A DNA stretch of 64,000 nucleotides from Sphaerotilus montanus (GTDB lineage Bacteria > Pseudomonadota > Gammaproteobacteria > Burkholderiales > Burkholderiaceae_C): assembly GCF_013410775.1 (NCBI RefSeq), contig NZ_JACCFH010000002.1, positions 166,317 through 230,316 on the forward strand, read 5' to 3'. Shown here piece by piece: positions 43,901 to 52,200 of this stretch. Both the position numbers and the translations under genes were made by a program. Below the pieces are notes generated by a model. The model had not been told where the DNA came from. It saw only the letters and a program-made list of their open reading frames with translations, and searched no databases. Position 1 is the stretch's first letter; every line of letters starts with the position of its first letter.

Positions 43901-45216
43901 CCGCTGAAGACGAGGTAGGCGATGCAGCCGAGCGAGAACACGTCCAGGCTGGGGCCGTGGGCCGGGTCGCCGCGGGTGGTTTCCGGGGCGAGGTAGACCA
44001 GGCCGGGGTCTTCGACGTAGTCCTCGACGTGGCGGGTGCCGGTGGTGTGGTGCAGGGTGTCGGGGGCGCCCGCGTCGGCGCCGCTGGAGGCGTTGCGCGA
44101 GGCGGTCTGCCAGTTCGTCAGCCGCAGCGTCAGCGCGCCGCCCTCGGCACCCGGCACACCGTGGACGAGCACGCTCTGCGGCCCGAGCGCGCGGTGGACA
44201 AGGCGCTTGCCGTGGGCGTACTGCAGCGTCTCGGCGAGGTCGCGCACGAGCTGCAGCCGCTGCGTCAGCGTCAGGCGCGCGCCGTGGTCGCGCACCAGGT
44301 GGTCGAGCCGCACCGCGTCAGGGTCGTGCTCGAACAGCAGCGCCGGGCCGAGTTCGGTGTCCTTGTAGTCCTTGGCCTTGAGGATGCCGGGATGCTCGAT
44401 GCCTTCGAGCACCTCGAATTCCCGCCGCGCCTGCCGGGTCCGCGCCGCGCGGGCCTCCGGGCTGGACGCGCCGGCCACGGTGTAGATGCGCACGCGGCGG
44501 TGGATGGTGTCGATCGAGACATGCTGCGCGGCCCAGTCCTGGAAGCCGTCGCCCTCGGCCAGCAGCGCGCCGAGCTGGTAGTCGCCGACCTGGCGGTGCT
44601 TGTTGGACGGGCGGATGCCGGCTTCCTTCAGGGCGCGGTCGATCGCGCGGGCCTGCTGCGTGTCGATCGGGCTGGCCAGCGGGAGCGCGGTGGTGGTGAT
44701 GCCGCGGGTCAGCGCCGCGACGATGCCGGTATCGTCCGGCGTGCCGGGGCGGCCCTGCTGGAAGGTACCCAGGCGGGCGCGGCTGTCGAGGCGGCAATCC
44801 AGGCTGGTGGAGGACAGGAACACCGCCGGCTCGACGAACGGCAGGCGCATCTTGGCCTTGACGACCGCGGGCTGGCGCCGCAGCAGGCTGGCCAGGCGCT
44901 TGGCCTTGCGGTCGGCCAGGATCAGCGGGTTGTCGGTGGTGAGCACGCGGCCGTCGGTGGTCCAGGTCCAGGTGTGGACATCGCCAGCCAGCGTGCCGGG
45001 CCGGCTCTTGATCTCGACCACGAACAGCCCGGCGCCTGAAAGCACCAGCGCGTCCACTTCGCAGACCTTGCCCTGGTCGTCGATGAACTCGAAGTTGGTC
45101 CAGACGTGCCACGGGTCGCGGTCGGGCAGGTGGGCGCGCAGCCAGTCCAGCGCCTCGCGCTCCCACGCGAAGTTCGATGCGGCGATGACGTGCCAGCGGG
45201 CGGCGCTGAGCGTCAT
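40930..45216 (-). CDS. pglW: BREX type 2 protein kinase PglW with NERD domain
   Basis: This 1428-residue protein has the type 2 BREX kinase PglW layout. Residues 10-125 are a NERD (nuclease-related) domain: CEVDALVLSGAGLFVVEIKS, with E53, D55, E68 and K70. Two kinase-like domains follow. The first (about 210-480) has LVHRALGPQSVLV where HRD is expected, so it is probably a pseudokinase. The second (about 525-790) keeps VAHRDIKPENIGV (about 644) and LFDFSLCR in place of DFG. A helix-hairpin-helix-like segment (IKFRYLRGVGDRVRKEI) and a long Ala/Leu-rich C-terminus complete it. The start overlaps the regulator stop by 4 bp (ATGA). Confidence 0.92.
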   Translation of the reverse strand: MTLSAARWHVIAASNFAWEREALDWLRAHLPDRDPWHVWTNFEFIDDQGKVCEVDALVLSGAGLFVVEIKSRPGTLAGDVHTWTWTTDGRVLTTDNPLILADRKAKRLASLLRRQPAVVKAKMRLPFVEPAVFLSSTSLDCRLDSRARLGTFQQGRPGTPDDTGIVAALTRGITTTALPLASPIDTQQARAIDRALKEAGIRPSNKHRQVGDYQLGALLAEGDGFQDWAAQHVSIDTIHRRVRIYTVAGASSPEARAARTRQARREFEVLEGIEHPGILKAKDYKDTELGPALLFEHDPDAVRLDHLVRDHGARLTLTQRLQLVRDLAETLQYAHGKRLVHRALGPQSVLVHGVPGAEGGALTLRLTNWQTASRNASSGADAGAPDTLHHTTGTRHVEDYVEDPGLVYLAPETTRGDPAHGPSLDVFSLGCIAYLVFSGQPPAESVLALDEKLRIGQGLRLSDVMDGCTAKLQELIQYATCPDVFARYDTVQGFLDDLDQVEDALTTPDPEATIDPSSASTGDRLEGGFSVVKRLGRGSSSDALLVRRDGSDEDLVLKVALDVAHNERLVAEGEVLARLHHQHIVAHRETLSVAGRTALLLRNAGEKTLAALLRHEGRLSLDLLQRFGRELIEAVNHLESEGVAHRDIKPENIGVSATRTGKLQLVLFDFSLCRTPLTNLTAGTPPYLDPFLSLRRPPRWDLYAERFALAVTLYEMAVGQPPVWGDGRTSPAMLEVEATIEREVFDPVMRDGLGAFFTRALRRDPRERHDNAEEMLRAWDAIFTARATLHPATPDAQAGLTALAPTVTLRTTMAELGYSAAAQEVLDRMGVHNARELLAVDRIKFRYLRGVGDRVRKEIRLTAKELARLRPDLTQGRHTAHDADESADGAVSVNELAALLLPRRPAGDDRPEEAALAHYLGLDDAVPAGRWPTLGEAAEASDVVRSTLTTTVLKARERWLKTPAFTELRVQLDALLVSQGQVMSAQEAALALLSLRGCAARDEVERLRLATAVLRAAVEAESNLEAPRFEAHDHAGGAPLIARAAAWADYARQLGAAADACAAADPLLPPQRVLETLEGVPLPVGLQGPGSVAAAGAALVLPAGRLLRLAASASRRAALSSRQELYPRGMSALQALRQSLGALVGVRELRAVDLQARVRGRYPEAAALPERPALDRLLEEAGAPLHWDATAAGHEGAYCSALLGRGATAGLTTAFSRLPTRLSHGAAALDDTLLADAAEVEARLQRSRRQGGLLVLTAAPRLAQRAEAELLRRFGGTEPGDLQRLSVDALLLAALKAQAAAARVDWSVVLRADAAEPTTRDWLNLQRLVQRTLPGLRAALLDSPGPRLVVNVGLLARYGLMGLVTELEQAAGRPGRTPGAWLLLPTSRTGLPMVDGQPVPLVNHLQHGHTVALPQAWIENQHRAATPT

Positions 45217-45458
45217 GCGGGGCCTCGCTCGGTGGGGTGGGGGCGTGTCGGGGCGCTTGCTTGAACGTGCTCCAGCAACTCACCCACGCTGCAGCGGAAC
45301 AGCTTGCACAGGGCCTCGATCGTGGACAGATCGACCCGGGTGGCCGTCTCGCGGTACAGCGCGGCGATGGTGCTGCGGTTCAGCCCCGTCAGGCGTGCAA
45401 CATCCGAGATCCGCAGCTTGTCGCGGCCCATGAGGGTGGAGAGGTGGCAGCGCAGCAT
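45213..45458 (-). CDS. Small XRE-family regulator at the head of the BREX operon
   Basis: This 81-residue Cro/CI-type DNA-binding protein starts at ATG 45458. It reads KLRISDVARLTGLNRSTIAA, then LYRETATRVDLSTIEALCKL, then FRCSVGELLEHV. That is the helix-turn-helix plus the CxVGEL tail typical of small XRE regulators. No Shine-Dalgarno is evident; ATG 45428 is an alternative start. It is the first gene after the promoter at 45504-45532 and its stop overlaps pglW, so it probably controls its own operon. It may also control the divergent module starting at 45736. Confidence 0.85.
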   Translation of the reverse strand: MLRCHLSTLMGRDKLRISDVARLTGLNRSTIAALYRETATRVDLSTIEALCKLFRCSVGELLEHVQASAPTRPHPTERGPA

Positions 45459-45503
45459 CGGGGGGACTGTTTTGGCATGTGCGGTGGCGGGGTGGTGCGC
45501 AGG

Positions 45504-45532
45504 ATAGCAAAACAGGGGGTCTATGTGTCCAA
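45504..45532 (-). promoter_or_regulatory. Sigma-70-like promoter of the BREX operon
   Basis: Reading on the minus strand, TTGGAC (45532-45527) is followed after exactly 17 bp by TGCTAT (45509-45504). Both hexamers differ from consensus by two bases. The predicted start of transcription is near 45497, giving a leader of about 40 nt before the regulator's ATG. No other promoter of this quality was seen upstream of the operon. Confidence 0.6.
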
Positions 45533-45681
45533 GGTGTCCCCGGCAGAATGAAAGAGTGCGCAGCCGCCACCAAATCTTGTGCGGGTTTTGCCCCCTGTGT
45601 CTTATTTCTGCGTGGCAGATACGCCTGAAAAAAGGCATGTGTAGACCATTGATCACGCGATAGACCAGTCAGCACTACCCA

Positions 45682-45695
45682 GTCTCCGTGGAGAC
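45682..45695. promoter_or_regulatory. Palindrome upstream of the DptFGH-like module
   Basis: GTCTCC-GT-GGAGAC is a perfect palindrome 40 bp upstream of the first gene of the plus-strand module. Its place fits an operator or an RNA hairpin in the leader. The weak candidate -35, TTGATC at 45650-45655, lies upstream of it, but no good -10 is visible. A role for the nearby XRE regulator is an inference. Confidence 0.35.
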
Positions 45696-45735
45696 GCTAC
45701 GCCGGGCATGGAGAATGAAGGCGCAAGGGGAGTTC

Positions 45736-47439
45736 ATGACCAAGAATGAAGATCTGGGCCCACGGGAGAACCCGTGGCTGACCCAACTGCTGTCGGCCTA
45801 TCCAGGCGCACCGCACGGCAACAAGGAAACACGGGGGCTGGATTCTGACTTCGCTGTCCAGACCTACGTCCGTACTCGGCTGGATGACGTGCTGCGCGAT
45901 GCCATCCTGTCCGGTGGTGTCCGGCTGGTAATCCTGTTCGGCAATGCTGGTGACGGCAAAACCGCCTTCCTGCAGAACCTGGCGCGCAGCCTGGGACGCA
46001 CCGAGGTGCATTCGGCCGAGCAGATCTGGCAGATGACCCTACCCGACGGGCGCTGTCTGCAGGCAAACCAGGATGGATCGGCCGCCTGGCGAGGGCAACG
46101 AGCTGACGACCTGCTCGACCCCCTGCTCAAACCCCTCCAGAACGGCGACATGCCGCCCGATGCCGTGCGTATCGTCGCCATCAACAGCGGCAAGCTGCTG
46201 GAGTGGCTGGAACGGCAAGACTCCTTGTCGAGGATCGGTCAGCAACTCAAGCGCATGCTGATGGATGAAGGCACGACGCTCGACGAGCGCGTGCGCCTGA
46301 TCGATCTGAACCAACGCTCACTCGTCGGCGGTTTCGACGCAGATGATGGGCGCTGGAGTACCAATTTCCTCGACACGCTGCTCGACCGCTTTCTCGACGG
46401 ACCTGGAGAGGATCCTTGGGCGGTCTGCGGCGGTTGCAGCGCAGCCTCACGCTGCACGGCGCTGCGTTCGGTCAGGATGCTCAAGGACGATGCAAGCGGA
46501 CCGCTGATCCGTCAACGCTTCACGCTTGCACTGCAGGCATGCCATCAGCGGGGCGAGGTTCACATCACCGCACGCGAGTTACGGGCCGTGCTGTCCTATG
46601 TGTTCTTCGGTGTGCACACCTGCAGCGACCTGCACCAGGCGCCCAGCCTGGTGCCTGACGGTTTCTGGCAACGCAGTTTCGATGCTGACAGCGCACATCG
46701 TCAAGGCGATCTGCTGGCTGAACTCGCCCGACTCGATCCAGCCCTGGAATGTGATCCCGACCAGGATCGGACGCTTCGACAGCATCCGCAGGTAGCCTCA
46801 TCCCCTGCTGGGTTGGCCGAGGCCCGCCGTCGCGCCTGGCTGGGAGGCCTGGAGGACATGGATCCGACTGGCATCACGTTGACACATGGACGACATTTCG
46901 ACCGTTTCCGGCGGGTGCGGATCATGAGCGCGCCGGAACTCCAGACGCTGACACAGGAGTTGTGCCTCGGCATCGCCCATCTCGAAGACCTGCCGACGCT
47001 GGCACTGGACAAAACCCATCTGGCGGCTGGTGTGCCCCTTCGAATTGCGCCGCGCACTCCCACCGAAACCGTTCTGTGGGTCAGCAAGCCCTGGGACCGT
47101 TTCCGGCTGGAGGCGGTGATGCCCGCAGCAGCGCTCGGACTGGAAGCCCTGCACACGCATGTGCGGTTGATCTATCGCGGTGAGCATGGCCGCGACGACG
47201 TCCTGGCCATGGGTCTGGAGCTGTTTCATCTGCTGCTGGAGTTGCGTGCCGGAGTGCAGTTGTCGGGCGTGGCACAAGAGGGCATCTTCGCCAACCTGGA
47301 GGTCTACACGCGGCGTCTGGCCAGTGAGGACACCCGCGAGTTGTTCGGCTGGCACCCTGGCGACGAGCACAGCTTGTTCCGCATCCGCGTGACGGCGGTG
47401 GATGGCGTGCAAACGATCGAACGCGAGGTGCTGCGATGA
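45736..47439 (+). CDS. DptF-like P-loop protein with Cys cluster
   Basis: I set the start at ATG 45736 (567 residues) because AGGGGAG lies about 5 bp upstream; a GTG at 45688 opens the same frame. The Walker A reads VILFGNAGDGKTAFLQNLAR (residues 65-84). A cysteine cluster, VCGGCSAASRC, lies near residue 230. P-loop first, CxxC-x5-C later, and a position as first gene of a three-gene operon ending in a very large HerA-like protein match DptF of the DptFGH (DndFGH) restriction complex. That complex cuts DNA lacking phosphorothioate marks. The match is by architecture, not alignment. The gene overlaps the next by 4 bp (ATGA). Confidence 0.72.
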   Translation: MTKNEDLGPRENPWLTQLLSAYPGAPHGNKETRGLDSDFAVQTYVRTRLDDVLRDAILSGGVRLVILFGNAGDGKTAFLQNLARSLGRTEVHSAEQIWQMTLPDGRCLQANQDGSAAWRGQRADDLLDPLLKPLQNGDMPPDAVRIVAINSGKLLEWLERQDSLSRIGQQLKRMLMDEGTTLDERVRLIDLNQRSLVGGFDADDGRWSTNFLDTLLDRFLDGPGEDPWAVCGGCSAASRCTALRSVRMLKDDASGPLIRQRFTLALQACHQRGEVHITARELRAVLSYVFFGVHTCSDLHQAPSLVPDGFWQRSFDADSAHRQGDLLAELARLDPALECDPDQDRTLRQHPQVASSPAGLAEARRRAWLGGLEDMDPTGITLTHGRHFDRFRRVRIMSAPELQTLTQELCLGIAHLEDLPTLALDKTHLAAGVPLRIAPRTPTETVLWVSKPWDRFRLEAVMPAAALGLEALHTHVRLIYRGEHGRDDVLAMGLELFHLLLELRAGVQLSGVAQEGIFANLEVYTRRLASEDTRELFGWHPGDEHSLFRIRVTAVDGVQTIEREVLR

Positions 47440-49244
47440 GTGCAGGAGAAAGGACCGTCAAGGCGATCGCAGAAGAAGTGCTCGGATCCCAGCGTGTGCG
47501 AGCGTTCTGGACGGCCAACCACTATGGGGTTCTGCCCATCGCGGCCCAGTCCTACGACATCGGGGCCATCTTGCCGGCGGTGCTGTACATGACCCGCTGG
47601 GGGCATCGCCGGGGCAAAGGACGCTTCGGCGCGACCTTCAGCCTGCAGGTCGACGACAAGCTGCAGGTGCCCACGATCAGCTCGGTGGCGAGCGCGCTCG
47701 AAGCGGCCACCGAGTCGCGTCTGAGCGGGTTTGGTGGCGAGATCGGGCGCGCGGTGCTCGGCGACCTGCTGCAGACCTGGTGCCTGGAAAACCGCAGCCA
47801 CGCCACCGGCCACGACGAACCGGTGCAGCGGGTCTACCCGGCACATTACCTCGCGAGTTGGATCGACCTGCCAGGCACCATCGCACACCTGCGTCAGGTG
47901 CCCGAGATGCTGGTCGCGCTGCTCGCCGACCAGCCGGATGGGGAGTGGCTCGAAATCGGCCGCAACACAGCCGCCTTCCCGATCGGTGTGGCATGCACCG
48001 AGAACCCCTTGTTGAAAGTGTTCGGCCGACACATGGGTGTGCGCGGACGATTCGTGTCTGACGTGAGTGCCGACCGCTACGACGACGCTCAGGCGCACGA
48101 TGCATCGATCGACGAACTGCTGATGGTCCGCCTGGCCGAGGCCTGTGGCGGTGCCCCTCTGAAGGCGCGGGGCAGCGATGGCAGCGACCGCATCGCCAAC
48201 CGTCTTCCGCTGGCACGTCGGGCGGCCTCGGTCCTGCGCGCAGACCTCATGCAGTTCATCGGTCACCATGGCCAGACCATTCCCAGGCCACTGTTGATGC
48301 CGATGCTGGAGGCGGGCATTGCCCTCGGCCTGACACAGGTCATCCTGTCGACATCGGCACTGCTGTCGGACTGGGAGCGCAGCGGTCAGGTGCAAGCGCT
48401 TGATCAGCAAAGGCCCTGGCCCTTGTTTGTCGATGCCTCACAGGGCCAAGACAGGAGGCTGCGCGAGGTGTCGGAAATGTGCACGGGCGAAACCCTGCGG
48501 CGCCACGAACGCCTCGCGGTGACGATGATGGTGCTGCGGGTACTCGAAGACCGGGTGCGCGTCGACCGCAAATTGCGCGATCAACTCCCCACTGCGGACC
48601 GGGACAGCACCGCCCTGGTCAACCTGCTGGGTGACGTCCTGCATGAACGGCATCCTCGATCACAGGCCATCGCCGACGCGATCGACGAAGACGCGATGCG
48701 GCTGGCAGAAGCGCTGTCGCAGGAAGGGCAGGTACCCGACATCGTCGAGCGCTTGCGCGAAGGTCAGAGCCACCCGGCCATTCGGCTGGGAGAAGCGCTG
48801 TGTCAGCTGATGGGCGACAAGTTGCAACGCGGCAACCACGCACAAGCACTGGAATCGGCCCTGATGACCGACTCGCCACACGGCTTGGCCACCAAGCGTC
48901 GCGTCTATCGCGCCCAGCCCGGAGGTCATCGTGAGTCGCAGGATCTGCGGGCCGTGGTGCTACAGGCGCCGATGCTCGACTTTCTGGTGCATCGCTTTCT
49001 GGCCGATGGAGGCTCGATGCTGTCGCTGCCTGGTTTCCTGCGTCGCATGCGCGAGGACCACGGCCTCTACATCGACCAGCAGCCTCCAGGGCAGTCGATC
49101 TCGCAGCAACTGCTGGCGGACAACAAGCGCTTCCTAGAACGGCGCCTGCGCGACCTCGGCCTGCTGATCGGCGTCAACGATGCTGAAGGCATGAAACAGA
49201 TCAAACCGCGCTACGACCGCGAAGTGAATACCCATGCTGCCTGA
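47436..49244 (+). CDS. Unknown middle gene of the DptFGH-like module
   Basis: This 602-residue protein starts at an ATG overlapping the previous stop and ends 11 bp inside the next gene, so the three genes form one translation-coupled unit. It is soluble and helical, with no P-loop, nuclease or membrane motif that I recognise. Segments such as PTISSVASALEAATESRLSG and DSTALVNLLGDVLHERHPR are charged-helix type. By position it corresponds to DptG, though it is longer than the roughly 400-450 residues I would expect. It may be a structural bridge between the two ATPases. The assignment rests on gene order alone. Confidence 0.65.
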   Translation: MSAGERTVKAIAEEVLGSQRVRAFWTANHYGVLPIAAQSYDIGAILPAVLYMTRWGHRRGKGRFGATFSLQVDDKLQVPTISSVASALEAATESRLSGFGGEIGRAVLGDLLQTWCLENRSHATGHDEPVQRVYPAHYLASWIDLPGTIAHLRQVPEMLVALLADQPDGEWLEIGRNTAAFPIGVACTENPLLKVFGRHMGVRGRFVSDVSADRYDDAQAHDASIDELLMVRLAEACGGAPLKARGSDGSDRIANRLPLARRAASVLRADLMQFIGHHGQTIPRPLLMPMLEAGIALGLTQVILSTSALLSDWERSGQVQALDQQRPWPLFVDASQGQDRRLREVSEMCTGETLRRHERLAVTMMVLRVLEDRVRVDRKLRDQLPTADRDSTALVNLLGDVLHERHPRSQAIADAIDEDAMRLAEALSQEGQVPDIVERLREGQSHPAIRLGEALCQLMGDKLQRGNHAQALESALMTDSPHGLATKRRVYRAQPGGHRESQDLRAVVLQAPMLDFLVHRFLADGGSMLSLPGFLRRMREDHGLYIDQQPPGQSISQQLLADNKRFLERRLRDLGLLIGVNDAEGMKQIKPRYDREVNTHAA

Positions 49245-52200
49245 CCAAGCCACACGATTGCTGACCCGTGCCCTCGGACGGTTGCTCGGCACGGCGATGC
49301 AGGCGAGCGTCTCCTATTTGCGCTGCCTGCCACCGGAGGTGTGCCGGGCCTTGGCCGCCGATCCATTCTTCCTGGTGCCGGGCTGGCGGATAGCCGTGGT
49401 GACCGATCAGATCGACATCGATCGGCGCTGCATCACCGCCGACCTGGCGGTGGCCTGGCGGGAGGAAAAAGGGGAGGCCACCCTGCTGCTGGTCGATCCG
49501 AGCAGTGCGGGGGCCGGCATGGACGGGATCTACAGCGCCGGACGGGAAATCAGCGAGAAGGTGCTGTTCGATGCAGCACGCGCTAGTGCGCGCGAGGATG
49601 TGCAGCGGGGCTACAAGACCCATGTCGACAAGGCCATGGTCAAGGCCCGGCAACTCAGCGGCCAACGCCATCTGGCCCCATGGCGCGAATTTGTCTATCT
49701 GTGCCGGGTGGTCACCGATCCCCGCCAAGCGGGCCTGGCGCTGCATGAACTGGGGCTCTGGCCAGTCGCATCCAGTGGCCGACCTGACGACGAAGACCTC
49801 GACAAGGCCGCTCGCCTGACCGAACGGTTGCTGCCGACGCAGGGTGCACGGTTGTCGCCCGAGCAACGGGTCGCCGCGCTGCGGCTCGACGCCACGCAGT
49901 CCGAGACGGAAAAAACGCTGGTCCGTTACCTGCGCGAGGTGCAAAGTCTGTCGCGCATCGAAGCGATGGCGCGACTGGCCCCGCTCGACGACCTGCAACT
50001 CAATCGGATGCGGCCCCGGCTGTTCGTCGACAGTGAGCTGGCGGCAGTCGAATGGGTCAGTTGGCGCGCCAGGAACCGCAAGCCGTACAAGTGGTCGGGC
50101 CTGAGCCTGAACGACGATGACCGGCTCGAACTGCTGCTGCAGACAGAAAACGAGTCGGCGGCCTCCGGCGCCCGGCTGGAAGTGCGCTGGCAGGTCGTAC
50201 CGGAGGATCTGCCCAAGGGCAGCATCGACTACGTCATCGAGATCCGCACCGACCACGACGTGCTGGCGGAAAAGCGCGTCACGCACAGTGGCAAGACACC
50301 CCAGAAGGTGGTGTTCACGCAGGACGACTTCGCCGCCGTCGAGAGCGATGCCTGCTTCGAACCACAGGTCGTGATCCGCGTGCTGGGCGATCGCCCTCAA
50401 CAGATCGTCAGCCCGGAAGACTTCATCCTGCGCTTCGGCCGCAGCGACCAGCCGGTGAAGGCCTCGGCAGGCAAGACCTTCGAGACGCTGGCCCTCGCGG
50501 TCGCCCATGTCGCGCCGAATGCCGACGTCTTCAAGACCATGGCCCGGGAGCCTGGCAACCCGGCGTTGTTCAGCGAGGATGCACGCGGCTACATCAGTTG
50601 CCGATGGGAGGGGAAATCGGGCAAGGTGTACAGCCCGCCACTGATCAGGCGATTGGCTCGGGACTGGATCGAACGGGGAGGTCCGATCGGACGCTGGCGC
50701 CTGAGCGTGCGAGCCGACGGCACACCCATCGGCACCGAAACCTTTGTGTCCATTGATGCCGAAACTGATGTCAGTGCGCTGACATTGGCCTCACGACGCC
50801 TGGCCCATTGGATGAGCAAGGCCCATGGTCCGATCGGCGTGCTGTACGACGATGATGCTGTGCCGGGACTGAGCGAATACGTGAATGCGGCGCGGCAGAC
50901 CTGGAAGACAGGGACGCCTGAGTTGACCCTGATGCACACGCTGGAAGTGGTGTCGGCCACGGGCACCACTTTGGGTCTGATCGTGCTGCCCACCCACCCA
51001 CTGCGCGTGGCCTGGCAGCAAAGCTTCGACGCCATGGTGCGCCACCACCGCTATGCCGAAGGACTGCCCGCTGCCAAGATCGAGCGTCTGCTCGCGCCGG
51101 TCACGGGTGCGCATTACCCGGCTTTCCTGCCTGGTCTGGAGGTGGGACAAGGATTCGTGTTCGCCGATGTCCTGGGCTTTCACGCTGTCGCCCTGGCTGC
51201 TGCCAATGATCCTGAACCCAAGGCCACTGTCGCGCTGCTCGGTCGCCTGGTCGGTGGTGACGAATCGATCGCGCCGACGGTGGGACGTGCCGCGGCCCAG
51301 GCGCTGGGCGCCGAAGTAGGGCGCTACTTGCGGCTGCACCCGTCCTATCGACGCATTCGCTTGCACGCTCTCCAGGTTGGTGACGCGATGCCGGTCGCCC
51401 GTGCCTTGAGCCATGCCCTGCAGGAGGTGCAGATCGAAGATGTGGACAGCGATGAAGCCTGGCCAGTGTGCTTCGAGCTGGATCTCTATGGGGGGCCGGG
51501 CACAGGCCGTTTTCTGGCCAAACTCAACGAACGCAGCCGCACCGGGGCGGCTGGCATCACGGAGGTGGACCGTCGCCTGCTCGACAGCGTGCACCGACCT
51601 GGCGGTGTGAGGTTGCCACGACTGCAGTGGGCCAGGCGCTCGGCGGAGCGCCCGAGCACGGCCGCGCACATGTGTCTGGCTTTCGATCTCTTCAAGGCCC
51701 GCCTGGAGACACGTCCCCGCGCCAGCCTGCCGCCTACTGGTGTGCTCGAAGCACACGGCCTGATGCTGATGCCCACCCGCGAGTTCAACGCCACCGCACA
51801 GCAGCCCCGCTGGATGAGCTACATACCGGCCAAGCCCGAAGGAGAAAAGCACCCGGTCACGCGTGTGCTGACCGAGCGCCAGGTCCTGCTGCACAACGCG
51901 GTGCTGCAAGCTGTGGCGCGCCAGCTGGGCGGAACCGTCGACGACTGGCCCGTGCTGGTCACCGATGCAGATGCTGTCCATGCCGGCTTGCTGGAGGAGA
52001 TGCACCACCTGTGCGACTGGGTCGTGACCTCCGATCGCAATGCCGGCATCGAATACTTCGATTCACCGCTGGAGCTGCCGCGGGTCTACGAGGCCTACAT
52101 CATCGATTGCGTGCCCGAGCGCGATGACCTTGGCTTCACCCAGCTGATCACCTCGACCAGCCGGCTCGACGAAATCCAGCGCCTTCTGGGCCGGGTGTTG

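Noticed and set aside
40951..45039. 1362-codon open frame on the plus strand
   Set aside because: It is the complement of pglW. It is Arg/Gln/His-rich with no domain, whereas pglW shows clear kinase motifs.
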